Notes: a model not told the origin generated them from the letters alone. 32,754 bases of DNA from Anaerolineae bacterium (GCA_012270545.1 JAAXID010000047.1:1-32754); one strand, 5' to 3'. Positions 17,875-27,162 are shown, counted from the stretch's first letter. Numbers and translations are program-made.

Positions 17875-18345
17875 ATGGGTGTGAAAAAGAAAAAACGACG
17901 GATTAGGCCGCTCGCCCTCTGCGTCTTCCGGCGCGAAGATAAGATCTTCGTTTCACGCGGCTACGATTCGCATACGGGCGAAACCTTCTATCGGCCGATT
18001 GGCGGCAAGATTGAATTTAGCGAGCGCGGCGCAGAAACAGTCGCGCGCGAAGTCAGGGAAGAAATCGACGCCGAAGTCGCCGATCTCTTTTACCTCGGCA
18101 CTCTCGAAAACATTTTCTTTTACGAAGGCGCGCCGCATCATGAGATCATCATGATTTACGATGGCCGCTTCTGCGATCCCGTCATGAATCGTGACGAAAT
18201 CAGCGTTACCGGCGCCGATGATGGCGATATCCTCTACGAAGGGTCTTGGAAGCGCCTTGATTTCTTCCGCGAGCAGGATGCGCCGCCGCTTTATCCTGAA
18301 GGCTTGCTGGATCTGCTGGATTCCGTCGTTGAGAAGAGTCGCTAG
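17875..18345 (+). CDS. NUDIX hydrolase
   Basis: NUDIX box GGKIEFSERGAETVAREVREEIDAEV; ATG 17875 preferred over TTG 17839, which lies in the inverted repeat. Confidence 0.88.
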   Translation: MGVKKKKRRIRPLALCVFRREDKIFVSRGYDSHTGETFYRPIGGKIEFSERGAETVAREVREEIDAEVADLFYLGTLENIFFYEGAPHHEIIMIYDGRFCDPVMNRDEISVTGADDGDILYEGSWKRLDFFREQDAPPLYPEGLLDLLDSVVEKSR

Positions 18346-18454
18346 CGGACTTTCCGCCTGCTACGACGTCTGACGCTCAGAGTCGCGCTTCGTAGTCATT
18401 CTCTTCGAATGGCTGTTATAATGGATATTTGGACTCGCCGAATGAGATTGACCC

Positions 18455-19096
18455 ATGGACATCCGTCTGCCGTTGCCGGCCGCGCTCCGCCATCGAGTCG
18501 AATCTGAAGAATATCCTTGGGCCTACCTCAGCTCGCTCTTGCTCAGTCCACCGGCCGTCTGGACGGTTTGGGTTTACGCTATCGCATGGACGTCCAGCAC
18601 CAACCGGCACCCGAATCTGCTATTCGCTTCGTTATTTGCATTTACTGTCTGCGCCGCGCCGATTCTCTTCGTGTCCTTCATGGTCCGCAACGGACGCATC
18701 GGCGACTTGCATATGCGAGAAAGCCGCGAGCGCTACATCCCCTATTCCATCGCCATTATCGGTGGCGTAATTTGTACAATGATTTTCGGGTATATTGACG
18801 CCGACCCAGTTTTCTACGTTGTAACGCTTGTTACCATAGCCGAACTCGCCCTTATGCTGGTCGGCACCATCTTCATTCACATCAGCTTTCATGCCGCGGG
18901 CATGGCGAGCGTCATCTCAGCCACCACCTTGATATATGGCTTCAGCAATGGACTGGTGTTTCTGCCGCTGCTCTTGCTCGTCGTGCTGGCGCGGCTGGTG
19001 CTGGAGCGTCACAGTCCGGCGCAGATCATCCTCGGCGCCTTGATCGGCGTACTGACGCCTCTAGGGGTAATTGCCGCAATGGGGATGTTAATCTAG
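18455..19096 (+). CDS. Integral membrane protein, PAP2-like
   Basis: 213 aa, multiple TM segments; HISFHAAGMASV and RLVLERHSPAQIILGALIG resemble PAP2 phosphatase C-terminal motifs, divergent. TATAAT-like -10 at 18417-18422 upstream. Confidence 0.55.
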   Translation: MDIRLPLPAALRHRVESEEYPWAYLSSLLLSPPAVWTVWVYAIAWTSSTNRHPNLLFASLFAFTVCAAPILFVSFMVRNGRIGDLHMRESRERYIPYSIAIIGGVICTMIFGYIDADPVFYVVTLVTIAELALMLVGTIFIHISFHAAGMASVISATTLIYGFSNGLVFLPLLLLVVLARLVLERHSPAQIILGALIGVLTPLGVIAAMGMLI

Positions 19097-19103
19097 CCCC
19101 GGG

Positions 19104-20156
19104 TCACGCGCGCCAGATCCGCGCCGTCCCATCCCAAGACCAGGATAAAATACGTGTGCCATCGTTGTTCCAGAGGGCGCCGTTAACCAGATTCCGATGC
19201 CGCAGGCGCCGCGGCGATTCTTCGTCCCAGAGGTAGACATAGATATGCGACCAGGAAAGCACGCGCTCTTCTAGACCATCCCAACGCGCGCCGATCACCC
19301 AGTCGTCATGCCGGAAGACGCGCTGTGACTTGGCGCCATCTACTGACCAGATCTGCACGGTATCATCACCCGACCAGGACATCACCATGGATTCATCGCG
19401 CGACCAGATCGCTCGTTTCACGAAACTGCGGTGCCGCACGCCGCTTAGCGCGCGTCCGCTGATGCTAAATCCGTCCGTCTCATACACTTGCGCCGCGCCA
19501 TTGGCGAACCAAGCTAACAAGCGCGTTTCATCGTCATTCCATTGTAGACCGAGTAGCATGCTCCGCTGTGGCAGCGCGTAATGGCGCTCGTCGCCCGAAT
19601 CGACATCCCAGACGTATATCCGCCCGGCTTCTGACCAGGCGCGGATTTCAGACTCATCCGCGCTCCATACCGCGCCGCCAATTTCCACCGGCGCCTCGAA
19701 ACGCCGCACCATCTCGCCATCTAGGAGCGACAGGATCGCCCCGACGCCCGCCCGCGCGAATGCCAATGCGGCGGTTTCGTCCGCGTTCAGCTCCAGCGCC
19801 AGTGGCAGACCAGCCAGCTCCCAGCTGGCGACCGTCGAGCCATCGTCGGCGTCGCTCAAAAGCACCGTACCCGATTCCTCCGCCGAGAGGATCGCCGCGT
19901 CGTCCAGAACCCACTGCGCGTGCGTCACCGCAGTCCCGCTTTCGTGGTATGTGAGCAGACGCTCGCCATCTTCCGCTGACCAGACGTGTATCGACCCGTT
20001 CCCCTCGGCCGTGAGGATGCGCGTTTCATCCGCGTTCCAGGACGCTGTCCGGACGGCGCTCTCGTGTTCAAGAACCAATTCAGCGCCGCTTGACTGGGCT
20101 GAAGCCGCCAAAACCAAGTGGAACAAGGCGAGAAGAAGAGCGATGACACGAACCAT
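19104..20156 (-). CDS. Secreted WD40-repeat protein
   Basis: Signal peptide MVRVIALLLALFHLVLAASAQ followed by repeated units ASWNADETRILTAEGNGSIHVWSAEDGE..., AVWSADESEIRAWSEAGRIYVWDVDSG..., ALWNNDGTRILSWSWDGTARIW. Confidence 0.85.
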   Translation of the reverse strand: MVRVIALLLALFHLVLAASAQSSGAELVLEHESAVRTASWNADETRILTAEGNGSIHVWSAEDGERLLTYHESGTAVTHAQWVLDDAAILSAEESGTVLLSDADDGSTVASWELAGLPLALELNADETAALAFARAGVGAILSLLDGEMVRRFEAPVEIGGAVWSADESEIRAWSEAGRIYVWDVDSGDERHYALPQRSMLLGLQWNDDETRLLAWFANGAAQVYETDGFSISGRALSGVRHRSFVKRAIWSRDESMVMSWSGDDTVQIWSVDGAKSQRVFRHDDWVIGARWDGLEERVLSWSHIYVYLWDEESPRRLRHRNLVNGALWNNDGTRILSWSWDGTARIWRA

Positions 20157-20262
20157 TGTAGTCACCTCTAAACGCTGGCAACGATACATGCGCCAAGCTT
20201 AGCACAGAATTCTTACATTCTAATGACGGGCTGCGGACGAGGCAGCGGATAGGATCCCGGCC

Positions 20263-21270
20263 TCAGCTACTCTGATTTTCCGCGTCAGTCACCTCAACGC
20301 GCCGTCCTGTCTCGTATGATTCAATCGCCGCGTAAGCCAGCGCCAGAGCGCGATGGCCGGCGCGCGCATGCACTGGTGGTTCAGCGCCACGCTTGAAGGC
20401 TGCGATCATCGGCTCAAGATAGCGATCGAAAGTTCGGTGAAACTCGCGATCCGGGTCGTTGAAATAGCCCGCCTCCCAAATCTCGCCTGTTTCCTCGCCA
20501 GCGCGATGGAAGCTGTAGCGCTTTACCGTGTCGTCAATCGTTATACGGCCTTCCGTGCCATTTACCTCAACCCGGTGCGTTTCGGGATAAGCGTAGGAAG
20601 AGTCGTATGACCCTACCAGACTGCCCACCGCGCCGCTGGCGAACTTCAGCGAAAGCGCCATCGTGCTGAAACCTTTGTCAGTAATATCCGTCATCTCCGC
20701 CTGGAGGGTGGCGATCGGTCCGCACAAATGCTCGAGCATGTCGAAACCGTGGCACTGCGTTTCGATCAGATTCGCCTGAGGGTGTTCGCCGCCACCTTCG
20801 CCACCGAAGCGCCAAGTCGCGAAAACCAGCTCGCCCAGGCGCCCGCCGTCAATCGCCGCCTTCGCCAACTGCACCGGCTTGGCATAACGGTGATTGAAGT
20901 TAATCGCGAAAAAGAGGTCGCGCACCTCGGCCTCTCGCAGCAAAGTCTCCGCTTCTGCCATGTCGAAGACCAGCGGCTTCTCCACCAGCAGGGGATAACC
21001 CGCCCTTATCACCCGCAGCGTCGGCTCGAAATGTCCCATGTTGGGCAAGCTGATGCTGACCAGATCGGGCTTTTCGGTAGCGAGCATCTCGTCCACATCG
21101 AGGTAATAGCGCAGGCTGAACTGCCGGGCGCGCGCTTTGGTGCGTGCTTCCGTGCGCCCGGCAACAGCGCATAATGCCACATCGTCGCGCGCTGCGAAGA
21201 CACGCGCATGCTGATAGCCCCAGCCGCCGGCGCCGACCAGCGCGACCTTGATGCGCTCTCTTTTCGTCAT
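20263..21270 (-). CDS. Gfo/Idh/MocA family oxidoreductase
   Basis: KVALVGAGGWGYQHARVFAARDDV, LVEKPLVFDMAEAETLL motif, overlaps upstream gene stop by ATGA. Confidence 0.92.
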   Translation of the reverse strand: MTKRERIKVALVGAGGWGYQHARVFAARDDVALCAVAGRTEARTKARARQFSLRYYLDVDEMLATEKPDLVSISLPNMGHFEPTLRVIRAGYPLLVEKPLVFDMAEAETLLREAEVRDLFFAINFNHRYAKPVQLAKAAIDGGRLGELVFATWRFGGEGGGEHPQANLIETQCHGFDMLEHLCGPIATLQAEMTDITDKGFSTMALSLKFASGAVGSLVGSYDSSYAYPETHRVEVNGTEGRITIDDTVKRYSFHRAGEETGEIWEAGYFNDPDREFHRTFDRYLEPMIAAFKRGAEPPVHARAGHRALALAYAAIESYETGRRVEVTDAENQSS

Positions 21271-22298
21271 TGTTCAATGACGACCTTGCCAGTGTTGCCT
21301 TCAAAGAAGAGCTCAAAGGCGCGCTGTATCTCGCTGACTGGCAGGCGATGGGTGATGATTTGCCTGAAGTAATCTATGTGATCCCGCAAAAGCGCCAGGT
21401 TGTCGGGCAGTTCGTTATAGCAGAAATACTCGCTGCCGATCACAGCCCGCTCAGGCCCTATCAGGTCGGGCGAAATCGTCAGATCCAGCCCTTCGCCATG
21501 ACCGATGCAGACTAGCGTTCCCCGCTGCGACAGGCTGTCCAGGCAAGCGCGCCGCGCGCTACTCTTCCCGCTGGTGTCGAAGCCAGCATCAACTTCTGAT
21601 AGCCCGTGACGCTTCAAGCCCGCGGCCAATGATCCTTCCGCCACATTAACTGGCAAACCGCCCATTCGCTCGGCCAAAGCCAACCGATAGGGGATGACAT
21701 CCGCAATCACCACCGGCAAATCGAATCCCAGCATGACCTTGAGCATCGCCAGCATGCCCAGCCCAATCGGACCCGCGCCAGCAACAACAGCCGACTCGAT
21801 ATCTTTTCGCAGCAACAGAGCGCGCCGAAGGCCATGCCCGTTGGTGCCCATGATGTCCAGCAGCAGCGTCGCCTCCGTCGGAGTCATATCGCTATCGACG
21901 GCGAAGAAAACATTCTCGTTGACCAGTTCATAGACGCCGAAACCGCCATCGGCATTGAAGCCATAGTCGGCGCGTTTCCGCAGGCACTGATTGGTGAACC
22001 CGAGCGCGCAGCTGCGGCAGTCCCCGCAGAAGTCCATCAAGAAGACCGCGCCCGGCGTTCCGACTGTCGTGGAAGTTCCCGGCCCCACAGCGGCGACGAT
22101 GCCGGCGCCCTCATGCCCCGGCGTCACAGCGCTGCCCTCGTAGAACTGACCGCGCTCCGAGCCGCAAAGCGCATTCGCGCCCACCTGAAGCAGCAGCTGC
22201 CCCACTGCCGGCACCGGCACGTCCTTTTCATGAAAGCTGATAAGTCCGTCGCCCTCGAATTTGGGCACGGTCATGACTTCGGGTATGGTTCGTAGCAT
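21267..22298 (-). CDS. Zinc-binding alcohol/sugar dehydrogenase (MDR superfamily)
   Basis: ALCGSERGQFYEGSAVTPGHEGAGIVAAVG, structural-zinc CGDCRSCALGFTNQC, AVVAGAGPIGLGMLAML. Confidence 0.9.
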   Translation of the reverse strand: MLRTIPEVMTVPKFEGDGLISFHEKDVPVPAVGQLLLQVGANALCGSERGQFYEGSAVTPGHEGAGIVAAVGPGTSTTVGTPGAVFLMDFCGDCRSCALGFTNQCLRKRADYGFNADGGFGVYELVNENVFFAVDSDMTPTEATLLLDIMGTNGHGLRRALLLRKDIESAVVAGAGPIGLGMLAMLKVMLGFDLPVVIADVIPYRLALAERMGGLPVNVAEGSLAAGLKRHGLSEVDAGFDTSGKSSARRACLDSLSQRGTLVCIGHGEGLDLTISPDLIGPERAVIGSEYFCYNELPDNLALLRDHIDYFRQIITHRLPVSEIQRAFELFFEGNTGKVVIEQ

Positions 22299-22316
22299 CC
22301 TGTATGTTGTCCTTGT

Positions 22317-23198
22317 TTAGCGTCCGCCCATGCCGGTGAGCATAAAGCTCTGTGTGATCCGCCGCTGGAATATAACATAGACGATGAGCACCGGAATGCT
22401 CGACATGGAACTGGCGGCCATGATGAGCGCGGGTTCGGAGAATGAATCTCCCGCGCCGTATGCCCCCGCCAGCACCGCCAAGCCCACTGGCAATGTCCTG
22501 TTTTCGACCCGGCTGAGCACGATCAGCGGCCAGAATAGATCGTTCCAGGAGTGCAAAAAGACGAAGATACCCAGAGCGATTAGCGCGTTGCGATTGACCG
22601 GAATCATCAGCTGCCAATAGATGCGAAGGCGGCTCGCGCCGTCGACAGTTGCGGCTTCCTCCAGTTCACGGGGAAAGGTGGAGAAAAACTGGCGCAGCAA
22701 GAATAAGCCGAAGACATTCGGCGCAGCGGGCCAAATCAACGCATGATAACTGTCCAACCAGCCCAGATCGCGCACTAGGAGATAATTGGGCACCATATAG
22801 ATCTGCGACGGTATCATCAGCGTAAATATCACTGCGATGAACAACAGATTCTTGAAAGGAAAATCCAGCCGGGCGAAGCCATAAGCCGCCAGACTGGTCA
22901 CAAAGAGCGTGACAGCCGTGGTGGCGACCGCTATGAACAGGCTGTTCCAGCCCCAGCGCGGCACGTTGATGTCATCGCGCGTCATGATGATTTCGTAATG
23001 TTCCAGGGTGGGCTTCGGCGGGTAAAAATCCGGCGGATAATAAAATGCTTCGGGATTCGTCTTCAGCGATGTCGCCACCATCCAGTAAAAGGGGAAGAGT
23101 ATTGCGATCGCCAGGATAATCAGCAGCACGTATAGCGCGATGCGCGAGATCTGCGCACTCGCGTCGTCGAGACGCGGGGGTTGAGCCTCTGCTTGCAC
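22317..23198 (-). CDS. Carbohydrate ABC transporter permease (MalG/UgpE-like)
   Basis: Multi-TM; EAATVDGASRLRIYWQLMIPVNRNALIALGIF (EAA loop), SWNDLFWPLIVL. Confidence 0.93.
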   Translation of the reverse strand: MQAEAQPPRLDDASAQISRIALYVLLIILAIAILFPFYWMVATSLKTNPEAFYYPPDFYPPKPTLEHYEIIMTRDDINVPRWGWNSLFIAVATTAVTLFVTSLAAYGFARLDFPFKNLLFIAVIFTLMIPSQIYMVPNYLLVRDLGWLDSYHALIWPAAPNVFGLFLLRQFFSTFPRELEEAATVDGASRLRIYWQLMIPVNRNALIALGIFVFLHSWNDLFWPLIVLSRVENRTLPVGLAVLAGAYGAGDSFSEPALIMAASSMSSIPVLIVYVIFQRRITQSFMLTGMGGR

Positions 23199-23207
23199 GT
23201 CCGCTCC

Positions 23208-24131
23208 TTAGTATTCCAGACGGCGTCCGCCAAAGCGGAACTGCAATAAGGTAAATGCCATAATAATGACCGCCAACAGCACCGCCATCGCCGTGGCAAA
23301 GCCCATGCGGAAATAAGTCCAGGCTGCGCGAAACATATAAAAGATCACCGTGAATGAGTCTTGCCCGGGTCCGCCATTGGTGATCACGTAGGGCTGCGCG
23401 AATACTTGGAAATGCGAGATGAGCTGGGTAACCGCGACGAAAAGGATCGTCGGTCGCAGCAAGGGGATGGTAATGTAGCGCGTCATCTGCCAGCCACGCG
23501 CGCCATCGATACGAGCTGCTTCATAAATATCCTGCGGGATATTGCTCAGCCCGGCCAGGTAGATCAGCATCGGGAAACCGAAACCCCACCACAGCGTAGC
23601 AACACTCAATGACGGAATAACCAGATCTGAATCGGCAATAAAGGGAATGGGACCTATCCCGATGCTGTCCAGCAAATAATTGATGATGCCAAATTGCTGA
23701 CCCAGCAGCCAGCGGATCACCAGGCCGACTACTGATGCGCTAAGCACGTATGGGAAAAAAAACAGGGTGCGAAAGACGTTACGTCCACGGATATTCGTAT
23801 TCAACGATATGGCAATGAATATCGGAACGGTGGTCAGCAAGGCGCTGGTCAGGAATGCGAAATAAACGGTATTGCGCAGCGCCACCCACCACAGATCATC
23901 AGTCAACAGCTCGTCATAATTCTCGAAGCCGATGAAAGGTTTCGGACCGAAGATCTCCCAGCGGAAGAAGCTCATCTGCAGGCTGGCGAGGATGGGCCTG
24001 AAAATGAAGATGGCGAACAAAATCATAAAAGGAAGTATGAAGATGTAATTGCCGAGGTACCATTTCCATGTTCGCCAACTCCCGGAAGCGCTTGTCTCCG
24101 GCAGAAGCGATCGCCTAATCTTGCTGAACAT
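23208..24131 (-). CDS. Carbohydrate ABC transporter permease (MalF/UgpA-like)
   Basis: YEAARIDGARGWQMTRYITIPLLRPTILFV (EAA loop); start ATG 24131 (MFSKIRRSLLPET) since the upstream extension lies in a dispersed repeat. Confidence 0.92.
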   Translation of the reverse strand: MFSKIRRSLLPETSASGSWRTWKWYLGNYIFILPFMILFAIFIFRPILASLQMSFFRWEIFGPKPFIGFENYDELLTDDLWWVALRNTVYFAFLTSALLTTVPIFIAISLNTNIRGRNVFRTLFFFPYVLSASVVGLVIRWLLGQQFGIINYLLDSIGIGPIPFIADSDLVIPSLSVATLWWGFGFPMLIYLAGLSNIPQDIYEAARIDGARGWQMTRYITIPLLRPTILFVAVTQLISHFQVFAQPYVITNGGPGQDSFTVIFYMFRAAWTYFRMGFATAMAVLLAVIIMAFTLLQFRFGGRRLEY

Positions 24132-24154
24132 CGGTGTCTTTCCCTGCCTGCCAA

Positions 24155-24321
24155 CCCCATCCCCGGCCTCTCTCGCCATCTCTATGGCGAGCATCCCGAA
24201 GCATCGGGGAAGGGGAGCTTACTCATCGCGGGCAAGTCTCCCCTTCGGTCAGTGTCGGCGGGGCTGTGTCTACGCGCCCCTACGCGACCCAATGCATTGG
24301 GGGAGATTAGAGGGGGTTGCG
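24155..24321. repeat. Dispersed intergenic repeat, copy B
   Basis: GCATCGGGGAAGGGGAG...CAAGTCTCCCC...ATTGGGGGAGATTAGAGGGGGTTG; 18-nt exact core TGGGGGAGATTAGAGGGGG shared with copy A. Confidence 0.6.
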
Positions 24322-24331
24322 ATCCTGTCGC

Positions 24332-25642
24332 CTAGTTGTAGCGATCCAAAATGCGCTGGATACGCGCGTTCGCTTCGGGGAAGACATCAGCCATCGAAAC
24401 TTCACATTCGCTCTCGAAAGCGCGCGCCATGGCGTCAGCGTATTGCGCTTCAATTTCCAGCCAGTTGCGATGCTGGCGATCAAATACGCCGTTTGCCAGC
24501 AAGTTGGCGCCGAAGACCGAAGCGGATGGATACACTTCCGGATCCATGCCTTCAATCTGTGAGATTCGCGCCGGTGGCATACCCGAATGCGCCCAATCCA
24601 AACCTGCATCGGACATATACGCCAGGAAGCGCTTGGATGCTTCCAGCCGTTCGCCTTCCGCCTGAATCGGCAAATAGAAGACGTGTGCGCTCGCCCAAAC
24701 GGCATTATTGCCTTCTTCGCCCAATGCCGGATACGGGAGCGCCATCCAGTTTTCAACGTTCTGGCTCACGAAGTTCCAAGCCCAACTGCCATGGTTGAAT
24801 ATCGCCATGTTAATGGACAAAGCGCGATAACGATCGAAGCCAGCCGGCGGCGGCGCGACGTGATGCTCGCACTCAAGATCCTGGAACCACTGCATGGTGT
24901 CGATGATGGCCGAATCCTCAAGCAGCGCGTGTCCCATATCATCCGCCCAGCTCATGCTGTTCTGCGCCAGAGCCGTCAGAAAGCCGGGACGATACCAAAA
25001 GATGGAAGTGCCCCACTGCACAATATCATTCGGGTCAAAGTCGGGCGACTGCGCGTTGTTGCCGCTGCCATCCAGCGTCAGCCTCTGAGCTAGATCCAGA
25101 TACTCTTCGCGCGTTGTCGCCAGCGAATCACATGGTACGCCGGCCGCCTCAAACAGATCGCAATTGTGCCATTCGCCGTAACCATGGAAGTCCAACGGCA
25201 CACCCATGACCTTGCCATCGAAGGTCAGCGCTTCAATGATGGCGGGCGACACATCGTCAATCGGGATGGGACCGCCGTTGTTGGAATACAGGTCGCTCAA
25301 ATCGCGCAAGACGCCCATGGTGGCGAACTGCGTCATCTCGTATTCGTGCATCAAGAAGATATCGGGCGGATTGCCTGCCGCCAGACCGGCCAGCAGTTTC
25401 GGGAAGTATTGCTGCGTCCAATTCAGGCGCTCCATACGCACCGACACATCAGGGTTTTGCGCTACAAAGTCCTCGATCATCGGGATCATGGTCTCGCCAT
25501 CGGGACCGGTCAAGCCGTTCCAGAAGAGCAACTGGATTTCGCCAGTGCCTGCTTCGCTGACCAGTCCGTCGTCCTGCGCAGCCACGCCGACTGCCGCCGC
25601 CAGCAGCAGCACGATCACCAAAAGTATTCTGAACCTATTCAT
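24332..25642 (-). CDS. Carbohydrate ABC transporter substrate-binding protein (family 1 SBP)
   Basis: Signal peptide MNRFRILLVIVLLLAAAVGVAAQ; IQLLFWNGLTGPDGETMIPMIEDFVAQNPDVSVRME; PDIFLMHEYEM; start 25642 with TGAGGAGATGG upstream. Confidence 0.92.
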   Translation of the reverse strand: MNRFRILLVIVLLLAAAVGVAAQDDGLVSEAGTGEIQLLFWNGLTGPDGETMIPMIEDFVAQNPDVSVRMERLNWTQQYFPKLLAGLAAGNPPDIFLMHEYEMTQFATMGVLRDLSDLYSNNGGPIPIDDVSPAIIEALTFDGKVMGVPLDFHGYGEWHNCDLFEAAGVPCDSLATTREEYLDLAQRLTLDGSGNNAQSPDFDPNDIVQWGTSIFWYRPGFLTALAQNSMSWADDMGHALLEDSAIIDTMQWFQDLECEHHVAPPPAGFDRYRALSINMAIFNHGSWAWNFVSQNVENWMALPYPALGEEGNNAVWASAHVFYLPIQAEGERLEASKRFLAYMSDAGLDWAHSGMPPARISQIEGMDPEVYPSASVFGANLLANGVFDRQHRNWLEIEAQYADAMARAFESECEVSMADVFPEANARIQRILDRYN

Positions 25643-25721
25643 CGTAATCCATCTCCTCAAATAAAATTATCGGACAAGACAACTCTTGCTTCAGGTATTT
25701 GGAATAGACGCCTCCTCGACT

Positions 25722-25736
25722 CTAAGACCGTCTTAG
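25722..25736. promoter_or_regulatory. Perfect 15-bp palindrome CTAAGAC-C-GTCTTAG, candidate operator of the sugar-ABC operon
   Basis: 7-bp arms with a 1-nt centre, ~80 bp upstream of the SBP start codon on the minus strand; no T-run, so not terminator-like. Confidence 0.55.
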
Positions 25737-25890
25737 CATACGAGCATATCGCGCCAAAAATAAAAAACAAGTTTTAAGAGTCGCCGCTTCCTCGTGGCGG
25801 GCCACAAGCTTTGCCGGCAACCCAAACTCCCGGTCGAGGCTCACCGTGGACTATTCCATTAGTCGTCCACAACCCACCATCAGAAATACG

Positions 25891-25981
25891 CGCCGTCTGC
25901 ATGCCCAGCCGCGGCCTGTTGATCTTCGGCTGCGGGCTGTTCCACACCCCCGATCCCCTGCCCGAGGATGTCCCGCTCCTG
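25891..25981 (+). pseudogene. Sulfatase gene fragment (active-site segment only)
   Basis: Ungapped 91-bp match to 27321-27411 with 9 mismatches by eye; encodes AVCMPSRGLLIFGCGLFHTPDPLPEDVPLL, then unrelated TAQN-stop. Confidence 0.8.
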
Positions 25982-26015
25982 ACTGCACAAAACTGACCGC
26001 GCCAAGCGTCGGCGG

Positions 26016-26909
26016 CTAAAAGGATTCGAAAAACAGATAACCCTTGAGTGCGCCCTCGACCAGACGTTTCAGCGAGGGTGAAGCGTCGAGGGCGTCGATC
26101 ATGTCCAATTCCAAGGCATGACACATGATTTCATATTCATCGCCAGCCAGCTTCATACCGGTCTCCACCTGATATACATGGCAGGCTTCATGCACGAGTA
26201 CTGTGGCAAGCTGCTGCACCGGGGGACCCGACGACCCGAAGGCAGCATATCTGCTGATGAACATAATCTTGAGGTGGGGATGCACATAGGCATCGCCTGA
26301 GACCGTATCATACTTCGAGTCCGGCTCGTAACCGATGATCTTGTTGACTGCGTTGCTGACGAAGGCATTCCACTCTGGCTCCTTTTCCATTAGCCAGTCC
26401 AGCGCTTTGTTCACTTGATCAACGATTTCTGCTGACCCTTCTACGCTAACCTCGCGCCCGAAATCAACAAAGGCTTCGGCCGGCATTTCGCTGAGGGGCG
26501 AGCGCACCGTTACTTTACAGCTTCTATGACCCTGAGTGAACAACCAATAGCCGCCTTTGGGGAAGTTCTCCCTTTGTATCCACTGCGGACCGTTTTCGCA
26601 GCTGAGATCTGCGAACTGTGTAGAGACTTGTGTGCCGCCGCCAACGCGCCGGTATGGCACCCAGTTCGCCATATACATTTCGGCTCCTAAGCGGTCGATT
26701 TTCAGCCAATCGCCAACTTCGCCCACGACAACCAGCACTTGTGACGCAACGACAAGGTCCACTCTCGGGCTGCGGATACTTGGCGCGGCTCGCAGGTTTG
26801 TGTTGTAGCTTACACTAATGTAGTATTCATCCGCCTTCTGCGCGGACCCGGTCAGCGCCAGCATGAACATAAGTAGCGCAGCAATTGTGGCTTTCAAACT
26901 AACGCCCAT
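26016..26909 (-). CDS. Secreted protein with SH3-like domain and HExxH metallopeptidase-like motif
   Basis: Signal peptide MGVSLKATIAALLMFMLALTGSAQ; SH3b-like YYISVSYNTNLRAAPSIRSPRVDLVVASQVLVVVGEVGDWLKIDR; ATVLVHEACHVYQVETG (HEACH). Confidence 0.75.
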   Translation of the reverse strand: MGVSLKATIAALLMFMLALTGSAQKADEYYISVSYNTNLRAAPSIRSPRVDLVVASQVLVVVGEVGDWLKIDRLGAEMYMANWVPYRRVGGGTQVSTQFADLSCENGPQWIQRENFPKGGYWLFTQGHRSCKVTVRSPLSEMPAEAFVDFGREVSVEGSAEIVDQVNKALDWLMEKEPEWNAFVSNAVNKIIGYEPDSKYDTVSGDAYVHPHLKIMFISRYAAFGSSGPPVQQLATVLVHEACHVYQVETGMKLAGDEYEIMCHALELDMIDALDASPSLKRLVEGALKGYLFFESF

Positions 26910-27162
26910 TCTCTTCTCCCCGCCGATGGACCATACAGCTTCAGCCATGGGCAGCCCCAGCCGTCAGATCGCACGACAAATATGTCTGATATACCGGCGC
27001 CAGCAAGACGACCCACTGGCTCACGATGGCTTCAGACTGTACGGGGAAGATTAACCCAACGAGCAACTCGTGCCAAGCGCCGGCCCGCATACATGCAGAT
27101 CCTTGCCAGCCATTCCCGCAACTTGTATCATCTCTTTAGAGGCAAACCGCATAGGAAGCTAC

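Noticed and set aside
23752-23762. A-run (poly-A on + strand) inside the MalF-like permease as another slippage site
   Set aside because: Reads as FFF in a conserved FFFPYVLSASVVG permease segment with the frame intact; no ON/OFF signature.
25774-26124. 116-aa minus-strand ORF across the sulfatase remnant
   Set aside because: Antisense to the recognisable sulfatase fragment and overlapping the end of the 26016-26909 gene; no homology features.
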